Source: Chloroflexota bacterium (GTDB taxonomy: Bacteria; Chloroflexota; Anaerolineae; Aggregatilineales; Phototrophicaceae). Taken from it: DNA of 64,000 nucleotides. A program made the translations under genes and the position numbers. Each line of letters begins with the position of its first letter. Within the stretch, counting starts at the first letter, position 1. The stretch is from contig WTGC01000004.1 of NCBI GenBank assembly GCA_011523705.1, positions 122,633 through 186,632 on the forward strand. Reading direction: 5' to 3'. Positions 30,642-40,717 of this stretch are shown here, one piece after another. Below the pieces are notes generated by a model that was not told the origin of the DNA, did not search any database, and worked only from the letters and a program-made list of their open reading frames with translations.

Positions 30642-32432
30642 TCATTGCAACTTGACAATTGCCCACATATCCAGCGTTGGCAGGGAGACGATGGTTTCCG
30701 AACCGGCCGCGTCGCAATCGATCTCACGAGGCAATTCCCCGGGCGCGTAGAGCGTCGCGCGAGTGAACACCCGGTCCAGCAGGTCTCCGGCGATCGTCAA
30801 CTCGACATCGCGCAAGCTCTCATAGGCGTCCGACTGCAAGTCATAGTTGCTGTTTAATACATGACAGATGGCCGGCGCGCCAGGCTGATCCGGCATTTGA
30901 CGCAGCTGCACGCTGATGTTCTCAGCGCCGGCGACGCGGATGGCGCCCCCAACCCGGTCGAGCAGGTCGCTCGCGCCCGACCAAGTACAGAGTCGGTCAC
31001 CTGCAGACAATAATTTGCTTTCCTGTTCCTCCGTCAGGAACGACGGCTCAAATCGAACGACAGCGCGGTAAGGTGATAGGTCCGTATTCAGAAGGCGGTC
31101 CTCCACCCAGTCATCGCCGGCGACGATCACGTGAAAGGGAACATTGGCGCGGCTCAGGGCGAAGCAAGCTTCCGCCAAATCGGTCCGCGGCGCGCTGCGA
31201 TTCTGGCCCCCGAGATGCCCGCCGGTCAAGCGGTCGCCGAGATACTGCCGAACGGCGTTGTTGCTGAAGATCAGCGCGACTTTCGCGACCGATTCGTAGC
31301 CATCGAATAGTTCAGGATAATCACGAATGAAGTGATAAAGCGGCTCATAATCGCCCGTCTTGCTGTGATACCAACGGTCGGGCTCGCCAGCGTTGCGCAG
31401 CGTCCACATCTTGTCCGGCGCCATGAAGACATGCCCATAGGCGTAGGCTTGCGCGATCCACAGGCGAATATGCCCGGGGCGGTCGTTGAGGCGGCAGGGC
31501 TCGAAGGCGCGCGGCACACCCGTAATCGCCAGAAGCCGCCCCAGACCGTCCGCCAGTTTGAAGGTGTAAACGGGATCGGTCGGCAGGATCTCCTCTTCTG
31601 GCGGCAGATATTGCATCTCATTGGTGTAGAAGTCATGCGCGTCTACGGCGTACATGAATTCCGCCCAATAAAATGGCGAATTGGAACTCATCGGCACATC
31701 ACTGCTGAATTCGCGGGCGTAGCGCTTGAATTCGCGAAAGAGCGCGTTGACCTCTTGCCACTGGAAATCGATGTATTCGTTTGCCAGTGGAATCGCCGCC
31801 GGGAATGCCAGTATTTCCGCTCGATAGCGCTCGTCGGTGAAGCCACGCGCCAGCAGGAAGTCGCGATAATTGAATGACTCGAGATCGTCAATCTCCCAGA
31901 TTTCACGATCGGCAGCGTCAAGATGCGACTTAAGGTATTCGCGAAAGCCGGCCAGGCAATGCTCACAGAAGCAGCCGCCATAACGCGCGTTGAGCGAGGC
32001 GATCGTGGGAATCGCCGAATCGATCATCAGCCAGTCCGACCCCGCCTCCATGACTCGGCGCACTTGGTACATGAGGTAATGCCGATAGCCGGGCGCGTTG
32101 GTGCAGAAGAAATACGGCGGATGTCCCTTGTATCGATGCGCCCACCAGGTGATCGCGGGCCGGTCATTGAGATCGCGCACGGTCGATTCCATGAAATTGG
32201 AGTCGAAGTCGATCATGCCCATCCAATCCGCGTCCAACTCGACCCGCCCCTGAAACTTGACGCCGCAGCGATGCGCCTCATCGACATCGCGCATCATCTC
32301 TTCGTCCGGCGGCAGGCCGCGGCGGTCGGGCTCGGGCAGGAAGCCCCAGCCCAAACCAGTCGCGCGATATCGTCGGTAGACGTCCATGCTGCATGGACGA
32401 GTGATCAGCACATCTGATCGTTTCAAGGTCAT
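30642..32432 (-). CDS. putative TIM-barrel glycosidase-like protein of unassigned family (596 aa)
   Basis: WHRYKGHPPY..., 'RYGGCFCEHCLAGFREYL' typical of GH42/GHL-like barrels; located in the GH117/sulfatase operon. Confidence 0.5.
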   Translation of the reverse strand: MTLKRSDVLITRPCSMDVYRRYRATGLGWGFLPEPDRRGLPPDEEMMRDVDEAHRCGVKFQGRVELDADWMGMIDFDSNFMESTVRDLNDRPAITWWAHRYKGHPPYFFCTNAPGYRHYLMYQVRRVMEAGSDWLMIDSAIPTIASLNARYGGCFCEHCLAGFREYLKSHLDAADREIWEIDDLESFNYRDFLLARGFTDERYRAEILAFPAAIPLANEYIDFQWQEVNALFREFKRYAREFSSDVPMSSNSPFYWAEFMYAVDAHDFYTNEMQYLPPEEEILPTDPVYTFKLADGLGRLLAITGVPRAFEPCRLNDRPGHIRLWIAQAYAYGHVFMAPDKMWTLRNAGEPDRWYHSKTGDYEPLYHFIRDYPELFDGYESVAKVALIFSNNAVRQYLGDRLTGGHLGGQNRSAPRTDLAEACFALSRANVPFHVIVAGDDWVEDRLLNTDLSPYRAVVRFEPSFLTEEQESKLLSAGDRLCTWSGASDLLDRVGGAIRVAGAENISVQLRQMPDQPGAPAICHVLNSNYDLQSDAYESLRDVELTIAGDLLDRVFTRATLYAPGELPREIDCDAAGSETIVSLPTLDMWAIVKLQ

Positions 32433-32453
32433 AACGTGGACTCCATAGCCGGG

Positions 32454-34100
32454 CTAAACTTTCGTGACATAGACAAAATAGGCGCCCCTTCGTCGATCAC
32501 CGCCGTCATTGCTCAATTCAGTACGCAATTTGCGCAGCCCTGAATCAAGTTCCAAGTCGAAGGTCGCATGACAGTCTTCCCCCGACAGGGGCTTTGACCA
32601 CTCTGTATCGTCAACTTGCAGGCTGGCAGCCGACACGCCCATAGGTCGCTCAGCTTCGCGCGGATGCGTCCGCAGCTCGATTCTGTAGGGACCGGGCCGC
32701 GTCACATCAATCCACCAGAAGCCGTTGGCGTCGTAGGCGGGATCGTCTATCCAGCTTTGCCGCCAGGGAACGCGACCTTCCGTTGGATGCCAATCGCGCG
32801 CCGAGAGCAGCGTCGGATTCTCGCATTTGGTACCAACAGGAATCGCGATGGAATGGGAAAAACTGTCTTGCATCTCTTCCCAGAAAGCATCATAGTCCCG
32901 GCGCAGCGCCGCCACAACATGGGGGAATTCAGCGGAGACGTCGTTTTCCTGCGCCCGGTCGCGGTCCACATCGTAGAGTTCCTCGCCATTGACCAAGCGC
33001 CAGCGTCCGTCGAGCAGTGCCGTCTGATGCCACTTGCGCGGCTGGTCGCTTTGAAGCTGAATCACCAGCGAACGCTCGGGCAATTCGCATTCGTCGCCGC
33101 GCAGCAATTCAGCCAAGCTTAAACCATCAAAGGCCGGTTCGGTATCGCATTCAAGACCACAGATGTCAATCAGCGTCGGCAGTATATCAATGTGCGCCGT
33201 GAGTTGACGCACCTTGCGCTCGGCCGGCAGTTGCCCGGACCAACGGAAGAAAAAGTTCACCTGATGCCCGCCATCATAGACCGAGCCCTTTTTGCCCCGC
33301 AGACCGGCATTGTAGCCGTCGCCAGTCTCCGGATCGTAACCGGCGGCCGTGCCATGATCGGCGGTGAAGATGACCAGCGTGTCTTCATCGAGACTGAGTT
33401 GTCTCAGACGCGCGAACAAGCGGCCCATATTCTCGTCGAAATTGGCGATCATGCCATAGAACTTGGCGCGTTCTTCGGGCAAGCCCTGCGCCAAATAAGG
33501 CTCTGCATATTCGGCCGGCACGATATGCGGCGCGTGCATCGCATTCGGCGCCAGATAGACCAAGAAGGACGCTTCCCTGTGCGACTCGATGAAAGCGAGG
33601 GCGGCGTCAAAGAATACATCGGTGCAGTAGCCCTCGCAGCGGATGGGCTCGCCATTGTGAAAATAAACGTCGTCCACATAGCTGTTGCCCCAGTAGTCGG
33701 GCAGCTCGCCCACGCCGCCGCCGCGATGACAGAGCGATTCGTCGAAGCCGCGATACTGCGGGGCGAAGGGATAATTGTCGCCGAGATGCCACTTGCCGAA
33801 CAGGCCGGTGCGATAACCGTCCGCGGCGTAGACATCGGCCATGGTCACAGCCGCGGGATGCAGCAGATGACGCCCATGAATCACATGCCAAACGCCGTTG
33901 CGACAGGCATATTGCCCGGTCAGCAAGGCGGCGCGGGAAGGGGAACACAGCGGGTCGTGATGATGATTGTCCAACTGGACGCTCTCGCGCGCCATTTGAT
34001 CGAGATGAGGGGTCTTGAGAACGGGATTGCCATGATAGCCAATATCAGCGTAACCCTGATCGTCGGTGATGACGAAGATGACATTGGGCGGCCGCGTCAT
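32454..34100 (-). CDS. arylsulfatase-family (S1-type) sulfatase
   Basis: RPPNVIFVITDDQGYADIGYHG; formylglycine motif C-S-P-S-R in DPLCSPSRAALLTGQY; GKWHLGD; start 34100. Confidence 0.92.
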   Translation of the reverse strand: MTRPPNVIFVITDDQGYADIGYHGNPVLKTPHLDQMARESVQLDNHHHDPLCSPSRAALLTGQYACRNGVWHVIHGRHLLHPAAVTMADVYAADGYRTGLFGKWHLGDNYPFAPQYRGFDESLCHRGGGVGELPDYWGNSYVDDVYFHNGEPIRCEGYCTDVFFDAALAFIESHREASFLVYLAPNAMHAPHIVPAEYAEPYLAQGLPEERAKFYGMIANFDENMGRLFARLRQLSLDEDTLVIFTADHGTAAGYDPETGDGYNAGLRGKKGSVYDGGHQVNFFFRWSGQLPAERKVRQLTAHIDILPTLIDICGLECDTEPAFDGLSLAELLRGDECELPERSLVIQLQSDQPRKWHQTALLDGRWRLVNGEELYDVDRDRAQENDVSAEFPHVVAALRRDYDAFWEEMQDSFSHSIAIPVGTKCENPTLLSARDWHPTEGRVPWRQSWIDDPAYDANGFWWIDVTRPGPYRIELRTHPREAERPMGVSAASLQVDDTEWSKPLSGEDCHATFDLELDSGLRKLRTELSNDGGDRRRGAYFVYVTKV

Positions 34101-34126
34101 CCCTTCGCTCCCGAGCCAATCAAGCG

Positions 34127-35212
34127 CTAGACCCAGCCCAGCGACTGATCGTGGCGCTCCCAGCGGATGAGGAAGTCCCAGGGTTCGTCGATGGTTGAGA
34201 TCCCAAGCGGATCCTGCCCTTGCCGCGCCGCATGCGGGCTCCACTGCGTGACATGGCTGAGCCCCCAGCTCAAGCCGGCGAGCGGCTCGCTGTTCGATTC
34301 TTCCGGAATGCGCAAGGCGCCCGCTGCTTGGGGCGGATCAATGATCGTCGCTTTCGGTTCAAAGTTGATGCCGTCGGCGGCGAACTGAATCGTATTCTTC
34401 TCCGGTCCGCAGCGGGTCAATAGGGCGCCGACGCCGCCAGCGTAATTCCATACCATCACCTCATGTCCGCTGTTGGTGATGGGATTGAGCGGTGATTTCT
34501 CGTAGGGACCCAGCGGATCATCGGCCATGGCGACGCCCCATTTGCTCTCCATATTGCTGTGGCCGATGCCTTCGCCTTTGAAGTAGAGCCAATAGCAACC
34601 CTCGCGGAAGAGCAGCGCCGGGTCGTGCACGCGCAAGCTGTCGAAGGTCCCCTGCGCCGTCGCTTCCAGCGGGTGAGCGCGATCATCAACCTCGCCCGAT
34701 GGATCCGGTTCCACTACCGGCGCTGGCGTTTTCGTCCAGGGACCATGCGGAGAATCAGCCCAAGCCAAGGCGATTGACTCCGGCGTGCTCCGCCAGGTTG
34801 GCGCTCTCGTCACCTGATAGACCAGAAAGAAACGACCGTCATGCGCCAGCACGTCGGGCGTAAAGATGCTGCGCTCGTCATAGCTGCCGGCCGGTCCGCG
34901 CTCGACAGCCGGACCCTGCTCGCTCCAATGATGGCCGTCGGTGGACGTGGCGTACCAGACATCGGTCAGGTCCCAGGGCATGGCCGGAATCACGTCGGTG
35001 GCGCGCTCGTGGCCGACCGCCGGGCAAGGGTGCGCTCCACGCGTATACCAGACGAAATAGAGGCCGTCAACTTCAATGATGCAGCTTGGATCGCGGCGGA
35101 CGATGCCCTTCTCATAGCCGAGGCCCGAGATCGTCATGTCTTGGAATTTGGCGAACCACGGATTGTCGGCGTCCCGCAATTGGAATCGTCGCATTGCTGC
35201 GCTAAGCGTCAT
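34127..35212 (-). CDS. GH117-like glycoside hydrolase (copy A)
   Basis: SAAMRR (SxAxxR), RRDPS, WDLTDVWYATS, VHDPAL, NPITNSGHE; five-bladed propeller pattern. Start 35212 (MTLSAAMRRF) or 35242. Confidence 0.8.
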   Translation of the reverse strand: MTLSAAMRRFQLRDADNPWFAKFQDMTISGLGYEKGIVRRDPSCIIEVDGLYFVWYTRGAHPCPAVGHERATDVIPAMPWDLTDVWYATSTDGHHWSEQGPAVERGPAGSYDERSIFTPDVLAHDGRFFLVYQVTRAPTWRSTPESIALAWADSPHGPWTKTPAPVVEPDPSGEVDDRAHPLEATAQGTFDSLRVHDPALLFREGCYWLYFKGEGIGHSNMESKWGVAMADDPLGPYEKSPLNPITNSGHEVMVWNYAGGVGALLTRCGPEKNTIQFAADGINFEPKATIIDPPQAAGALRIPEESNSEPLAGLSWGLSHVTQWSPHAARQGQDPLGISTIDEPWDFLIRWERHDQSLGWV

Positions 35213-35322
35213 TGACTGACTCTCCACAGACTTCTTGCGCAACAGGGCGGGCGCCGCGAGGACATGTCCGCCGATATCTGGCAGTTGCAGGTCCGCTAGC
35301 GCTCGAAGCCAAAGCAGCGCCC

Positions 35323-36414
35323 TTAGATATAAGTACGGCGATGATGATCATGCTCCCAGCGAACCAGAAAATCCCAAGGCTCGTTAATTTCGGCCAGCGC
35401 CAGCGGATCATGCCCCTGCATGGTCAGGTGCGAGCTATGCGGGATTACATGGCTCAGTCCCCAGCTGAATCCCGAAAGCGGCTCTGTGTTGCATGCGTCA
35501 TCAATCCGCAGGGGTCCGGCGGCTTGCGGCGGGACGACAAGGGAAGACTTGATCTCAAAATTGACGCCGTCCGGCGCGAACTGAATGGTGTTTTTCTCCG
35601 GTCCGCAGCGATTGACCAAACCGGCAACGCCGCCATCGTATTGCCAGACCACGACTTCGTGGCCGCTGTTTGTAATCGGATTAAACGGAGACTTGGTGTA
35701 AGGACCGAAGGGTGAGTCGGCGGTAGCGACGCCCCATTTGGATTCCATGTGGTGATAGCCAATTCCTTCGCCCTTGTAATAGAGCCAGAATTTGCCTTCG
35801 CGATAAAGCAGCTCGGGGTCATGCACTTGCAGGCTGTCCCAGGCGCCCTTGACTGCCGCCTGCTCCGGAATTCCTTTTTCGTCGACTTCGCCGGAGGGAT
35901 CGGGTTCGAGGATGGGCGCCGGGCTTTTGGTCCAGGGTCCGGCCGGCGAATCAGACCAGGCGATAGCGATGGACTCGGGCGTGCAACGATAGTTGGGATG
36001 GCGCGCCACCTGATAGACGAGGCAATAAAGCCCGTCGTGCGCCAGGATGCCCGGGGTGAAGACGCCGCGTTCGTCATAAGCGCCAGGGGGACCGCGCTCC
36101 ACCGCCGGACCCTGCTCCTCCCAATGATGGCCGTCGGCCGAGGTGGCATACCAGACATCAGCCAAATCCCAGGGAGTCGCCGGCAGCTCTTTGGTCATTC
36201 GGTCAAAGCCAACCGGCGGGTGGGCATGGGCCGCGCGCGTATACCAGATGTAATAGCGGCCATCGATCGCCAGGATGGCGCTGGGGTCGCGGCGGACAAC
36301 GCCTCTTTCGTAGCCCAAGCCCGTTATCTTGCTGTATTTGAATTTGGCGAACCAGGGATTGTCCTTGTCTGGACCTTCAAATCGCCGCATGGCGGCGCTT
36401 CGTGGCATGTTCAT
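35323..36414 (-). CDS. GH117-like glycoside hydrolase (copy B)
   Basis: SAAMRR, RRDPS, WDLADVWYATS, VHDPELLY, NPITNSGHE; close paralog of copy A. Confidence 0.82.
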   Translation of the reverse strand: MNMPRSAAMRRFEGPDKDNPWFAKFKYSKITGLGYERGVVRRDPSAILAIDGRYYIWYTRAAHAHPPVGFDRMTKELPATPWDLADVWYATSADGHHWEEQGPAVERGPPGAYDERGVFTPGILAHDGLYCLVYQVARHPNYRCTPESIAIAWSDSPAGPWTKSPAPILEPDPSGEVDEKGIPEQAAVKGAWDSLQVHDPELLYREGKFWLYYKGEGIGYHHMESKWGVATADSPFGPYTKSPFNPITNSGHEVVVWQYDGGVAGLVNRCGPEKNTIQFAPDGVNFEIKSSLVVPPQAAGPLRIDDACNTEPLSGFSWGLSHVIPHSSHLTMQGHDPLALAEINEPWDFLVRWEHDHHRRTYI

Positions 36415-36484
36415 ATCCTGGGAAGTAGGAGCCGCAGTGTGACGCGCGCCACACCACGACTCTCGTATCTGACGAATTGGCGAA

Positions 36485-38485
36485 TTACATGTCGTCTTCG
36501 AAGTACCACTGCTCGGGCATGAACATCACCCACTGACGATAGCTGAAGCTCCACATGCCGTCGGTATCGTTCGGCGGCGTGTTCTTCAGAGTCTTCTTGA
36601 AGAGCAGTGGCTGAGGCGGTCGCTGCACCGTGCCGATCTGATACAAGCCGCGGAAGGTCATGTCATGGAATTGCTTGCCGATTTCCAGATAAGACTCGGA
36701 ACCATAAGGCTGCTGCAGCCACAGCTGGCTGAGATCCCACAGTTCCTTGATGTCCGCAGGCGGTTCGCCGCCGCGTTCGCCACCGCTGTTGAGCCAGTCG
36801 GTCCATTCCTTGGAGCCGGCGCGCGCGCCCCAATGCGGTCTGATGTTGTTGATCGCGCCGGAGAATTCGCCGATGTCGACGATGTCCAGTCCCCAGCCGG
36901 CGATATCGTGCGTTCCCGTGCCGCGCAGTTCATTATAGTAGCTGCGCTCGATCAGCTTGAGCTGCGTCTTGACGCCGACCGCGTTCCAATAGGAGACGAC
37001 CAGCTCGGCGATCTGCCCCCAAGCCTCCTCCGGCACCGCGACTTGCATATTGATGAACAGCGTTTCGCCATCGGGGCGAAGACGATTGCCATCGCCCTCG
37101 CGCTGATCCAAGCCCATTTCATCGAGCAGCGCGTTCGCTTGATCGGGATCGTATTCGGCGAAGTAATCCGTCATCCAGGGTTCGTAGAAGCTGGAATCGG
37201 GCGTCGGCGCCGATTGCGACGGCGTCGCCAAGCCGAAGTAGATCAACTCGTTAATCTCGCTGCGGTTGATCGCCAGCGACATCGCCTGACGGAAGCGCAC
37301 ATCGTTGAAGATCTCGCGCATCACCGGGTCGGGATGGGTCAAGTTGAACATCATGCTGTATTCGTTGCCACGATTGTAGGTGACCAGCGCCGTACGATAA
37401 CCGCCGGCCTCTTCATTTTCGCGGTATGTCGGCACGCTCAGCAGCTTGCCCCAACCGAAATGGCTGTATTCGCCCGCGATCGCACGCAGATCCTGTACTT
37501 GCAGGTCTTCCACCAGGACGCGCCGCAGCGTGTCGGCATAGGGCAACTGATTGCCAGCGATATCCACCTTGAAGAAATAGGGATTGCGCTCGAAATGCTT
37601 GTTGCCGAAGGAGTCCTCGCCGGTATACACAAAGGTGTTCAAGGTTGGGATGCCGACGACGGTGTCGGTGGCGGTCGTACCCGTATTGGTGTTGGGACGC
37701 AGGCGCGCGTTCAGCAATTTCGCCCAATCATCAAATCCCGCTTCCGCCGCCAGATCGTTCGCATTTTCGTTGTAATCGATGTGGAATTGCTTGAAGTAAT
37801 GGGCGGCGCGGAAACCACGATGGCGGGGATTGCTGGCCATGCGCACAATCATCGACGGATGCGGCTGCGAGAAGGTGTAGCGGAGCGTCGTCTCATCAAT
37901 GATTTCCAGCAGCGGTTTCTGGTTGCCAGGGCGCCATTCGCCTGGAATCCCGCCGGTGACTTCTTCATTCCACAGTACGTCTTCGAACCAGAAGCGGAAG
38001 TCTTCAGACGTAAAGGGATGGCCATCCGACCACTTATGCCCTTCGCGCAAATGGATGGTCAGCTGCGTTTGGTCGTCGGAAACTTCGTAGGCTGAGGCGA
38101 TATTGGGGATGATCGTCTGCAAGTCAGTGTCGATGGTGAAGAGCTTCTGCATCACCATCTCAGAAACATCCCAGCCGCAGCAGGTCGGGCTGGTGGATGG
38201 TCCCGCCAGTTCGCCACCGTAGGCGCCGATCGCGTCCAACGGTTCGACAACAACCGGCTCAGCAGGCAGGCGCTCTTCCACAGACGGCAATTCGCCAGCT
38301 GCGACGCGCTCGGCCAGCATCGGCGCTTCGCCGTACATGCCGACGCTGTTACCTGTCGCCGCTTCGTAAGCCGCCGGCGATCCATATTGCTGCGGATAGG
38401 TCTTTTCGCTGATGGTCTGTCCCGTAGCCATGCCGCCGATAGAGATCAAAATCACCATCAATAGAACGATTATCTTGCGCTTCAT
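36485..38485 (-). CDS. family 5 extracellular solute-binding protein (ABC importer), paralog 1
   Basis: Signal peptide MKRKIIVLLMVILISIGGMATG; LREGHKWSDGHPFTSEDFRFWFED; FNDVRFRQAMSLAINRSEINELIYFG. Confidence 0.9.
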   Translation of the reverse strand: MKRKIIVLLMVILISIGGMATGQTISEKTYPQQYGSPAAYEAATGNSVGMYGEAPMLAERVAAGELPSVEERLPAEPVVVEPLDAIGAYGGELAGPSTSPTCCGWDVSEMVMQKLFTIDTDLQTIIPNIASAYEVSDDQTQLTIHLREGHKWSDGHPFTSEDFRFWFEDVLWNEEVTGGIPGEWRPGNQKPLLEIIDETTLRYTFSQPHPSMIVRMASNPRHRGFRAAHYFKQFHIDYNENANDLAAEAGFDDWAKLLNARLRPNTNTGTTATDTVVGIPTLNTFVYTGEDSFGNKHFERNPYFFKVDIAGNQLPYADTLRRVLVEDLQVQDLRAIAGEYSHFGWGKLLSVPTYRENEEAGGYRTALVTYNRGNEYSMMFNLTHPDPVMREIFNDVRFRQAMSLAINRSEINELIYFGLATPSQSAPTPDSSFYEPWMTDYFAEYDPDQANALLDEMGLDQREGDGNRLRPDGETLFINMQVAVPEEAWGQIAELVVSYWNAVGVKTQLKLIERSYYNELRGTGTHDIAGWGLDIVDIGEFSGAINNIRPHWGARAGSKEWTDWLNSGGERGGEPPADIKELWDLSQLWLQQPYGSESYLEIGKQFHDMTFRGLYQIGTVQRPPQPLLFKKTLKNTPPNDTDGMWSFSYRQWVMFMPEQWYFEDDM

Positions 38486-38512
38486 CTTGGCAATCCTTTC
38501 ACTAGAGTGACA

Positions 38513-38545
38513 AAAGGGGGATTGACGTCATGCCGATCCCCCTTT
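38513..38545 (-). terminator. Intergenic stem-loop (terminator/attenuator or mRNA-stabilising hairpin) between the two SBP genes
   Basis: AAAGGGGGAT (38513-38522) / ATCCCCCTTT (38536-38545), 13-nt loop, U-run on minus strand. Confidence 0.65.
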
Positions 38546-38565
38546 GAATTGAAGCGACAAATGCC

Positions 38566-40563
38566 TTACATGTCGCTCTCAAAGTACCACTGTTCGGGCA
38601 TAAACATGACCCATTGACGGTAGGTCCAGCTCCACTGCCCGGTGGTGTCGTTTGGCGGCGTATTCCTCAAGTTCGTCTTGAAGAGCAGCGGCTGCGGCGG
38701 ACGCTGAATCGTGCCGATTTGATAGAGCCCGCCCATGGACAAGCGATAGAATTCCTTGCCCAATTCCAGCCACTCATCGGAGCCGTAGCTGGCCTCGAGG
38801 AAGGCTTCGCCAGCCGCCCACAGGTCTTTGATCTCTTGCGGCGGTTCTTCTCCATTTTCGCCGTCGCTTTGCATCCATTGACGCCAGAGATGACCGGAGG
38901 CGCGCGCCCCCCAGTGGGGCCGCATATTCGCCAAGCCGTTGGCGACTTCGCCAATATCAAGCATATCGGTGCCCCAAGCAGCCATGTCAACCTGATTGCC
39001 ATCGCGCAATTCGCGATACAAGCCAATCTCAATCAACTTGTAGCTGGTCTTTACCCCGACATCGTTCCAATAGGAGGTGATCAACTCGCCGATCTGGCGC
39101 CAGGAGTCTTCCGGAACCGAGACCTGGAAGTTGATGAATAGCGTTTCGCCATCGGGCCGCTGGCGGAATCCATCGGCATCGCGCTGATCGAGTCCCATTT
39201 CGTCAAGCAACTCGTTGGCGAGTTCGGGATCGTATTGGGCGAAATATCCCGGCATCCAATCCTCGAAGAAGAGCGACGAAGGTACGGGCGAATTCGCCGA
39301 TGCGTTTGCCAAGCCGAAGTAGACCAACTCGTTGATCTCATCGCGATTGATCGCCACGGACATGGCTTGACGGAAGCGAATATCCCAGAATATCTCGCGC
39401 AGTTCCAGGTTTGGCGTGGTGAAGTTGAACATGATCGAGTATTCGTTGCCGCGGCTGTATTCGGCCAGGGCCGTGCGGTAACCGCCCGCTTCTTCGTTTT
39501 CGCGATAGGTCGGGAAGCTCAATAGCGTGCCCCAGCCATAGTGGCTGTATTCGCCGGCGATGCCCTTCAGATCTTGCACCTGCAAATCCTCGACCAGAAT
39601 GCGGCGCAGCGTGTCGGTATAGGGCAGCTGATTGCCGGCGGTATCCACCTTGAAGAAGTAGGCGTTGCGCTCGTAATGCTTATTGCCGAAAGTATCCTCG
39701 CTGACGAAGACGAAGGTGTTAAGCGTCGGCGAATATGCATCCGTTTCCGAACCCAGATTCCAGGTAAAGTTGTAAGGGCTCATCTTGGCGTTGAACATCT
39801 GGACCCAGTCTTCAAAGCCGTTCTCTTCGGCTTGCGCGTTGGCGTCTTCGTTGTAATCCAGATGGAACTGCTTGAAGTAATGCGCCGGGCGGAAGCCACG
39901 ATGTCCCACTTCGCTGCCGACCGCGATGAGCAGAGTTGGCCGCGCCTCAGGATAGGTCATGCGCACGGTGGTCTCGTCGATGATGTCGACCTGCGGCAAT
40001 TCGCCATCCAGCACCCACGGACCGCCGGGGTTGGGCGTTATGTCGCTGTTGCCCAAAATGTCTTCAAAGTAGAAGCGGAAGTCCTCGGTGGTGAAGGGCG
40101 CGCCGTCCGACCATTTGTGACCTTCGCGCAGATGGAAGGTAAAGGTCGTCCAATCATCCGAGACTTCGTAAGCGCGGGCAATATTGGGGATGATTGACGT
40201 CAAGTCGGTGTCGATGGTGAGCAGCTTCTGCAAGCGCATCTCCAGCACATCCCAGCCACAGCAGGTCGGATTGGTCGTGGGACCAGCCAACTCGCCGCCG
40301 TATTCGCCGATGGCTTCAAGCGGCTGCACGACGACGGGCTGCGCAGGCAGGCGCTCTTCAACCGGCGGCAATTCGCCCGCGGCTACGCGATCAGCCAGCA
40401 TCGGCGCTTCGCCCCACATGTCAATGGAATTGCCGGTGGCGGCCGCATACGCATCCAGATCGGCGTATTGGAAGGGATAGACCAGCATCTCATCCGCCAG
40501 ATTTGCGGCTGACGGAATCAAAAGGGTCGCGAGCAAAAGCAGGGTAAAGACGATTCGTTTCAT
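38566..40563 (-). CDS. family 5 extracellular solute-binding protein (ABC importer), paralog 2
   Basis: Signal peptide MKRIVFTLLLLATLLIPSAANLA; same fold and motifs as paralog 1; start ATG at 40563. Confidence 0.9.
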   Translation of the reverse strand: MKRIVFTLLLLATLLIPSAANLADEMLVYPFQYADLDAYAAATGNSIDMWGEAPMLADRVAAGELPPVEERLPAQPVVVQPLEAIGEYGGELAGPTTNPTCCGWDVLEMRLQKLLTIDTDLTSIIPNIARAYEVSDDWTTFTFHLREGHKWSDGAPFTTEDFRFYFEDILGNSDITPNPGGPWVLDGELPQVDIIDETTVRMTYPEARPTLLIAVGSEVGHRGFRPAHYFKQFHLDYNEDANAQAEENGFEDWVQMFNAKMSPYNFTWNLGSETDAYSPTLNTFVFVSEDTFGNKHYERNAYFFKVDTAGNQLPYTDTLRRILVEDLQVQDLKGIAGEYSHYGWGTLLSFPTYRENEEAGGYRTALAEYSRGNEYSIMFNFTTPNLELREIFWDIRFRQAMSVAINRDEINELVYFGLANASANSPVPSSLFFEDWMPGYFAQYDPELANELLDEMGLDQRDADGFRQRPDGETLFINFQVSVPEDSWRQIGELITSYWNDVGVKTSYKLIEIGLYRELRDGNQVDMAAWGTDMLDIGEVANGLANMRPHWGARASGHLWRQWMQSDGENGEEPPQEIKDLWAAGEAFLEASYGSDEWLELGKEFYRLSMGGLYQIGTIQRPPQPLLFKTNLRNTPPNDTTGQWSWTYRQWVMFMPEQWYFESDM

Positions 40564-40717
40564 GATTATGTTCCTCTCCAGAACTGTGTGCGTTTCAGGA
40601 CTTGCCGGATGCTCAAAGTATGCCAACTCGCCTCCTCTCGTCTAAACGCAATGAAAAAGATTTCCTGGCACAAACTATAGCGTATCGTCCACTTGCGCCA
40701 TAATCAGCAAGCCGGAA

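Noticed and set aside
36665-38095. 476-aa plus-strand ORF
   Set aside because: Fully antisense to the solute-binding protein gene; low-complexity translation; product of GC-rich codon bias.
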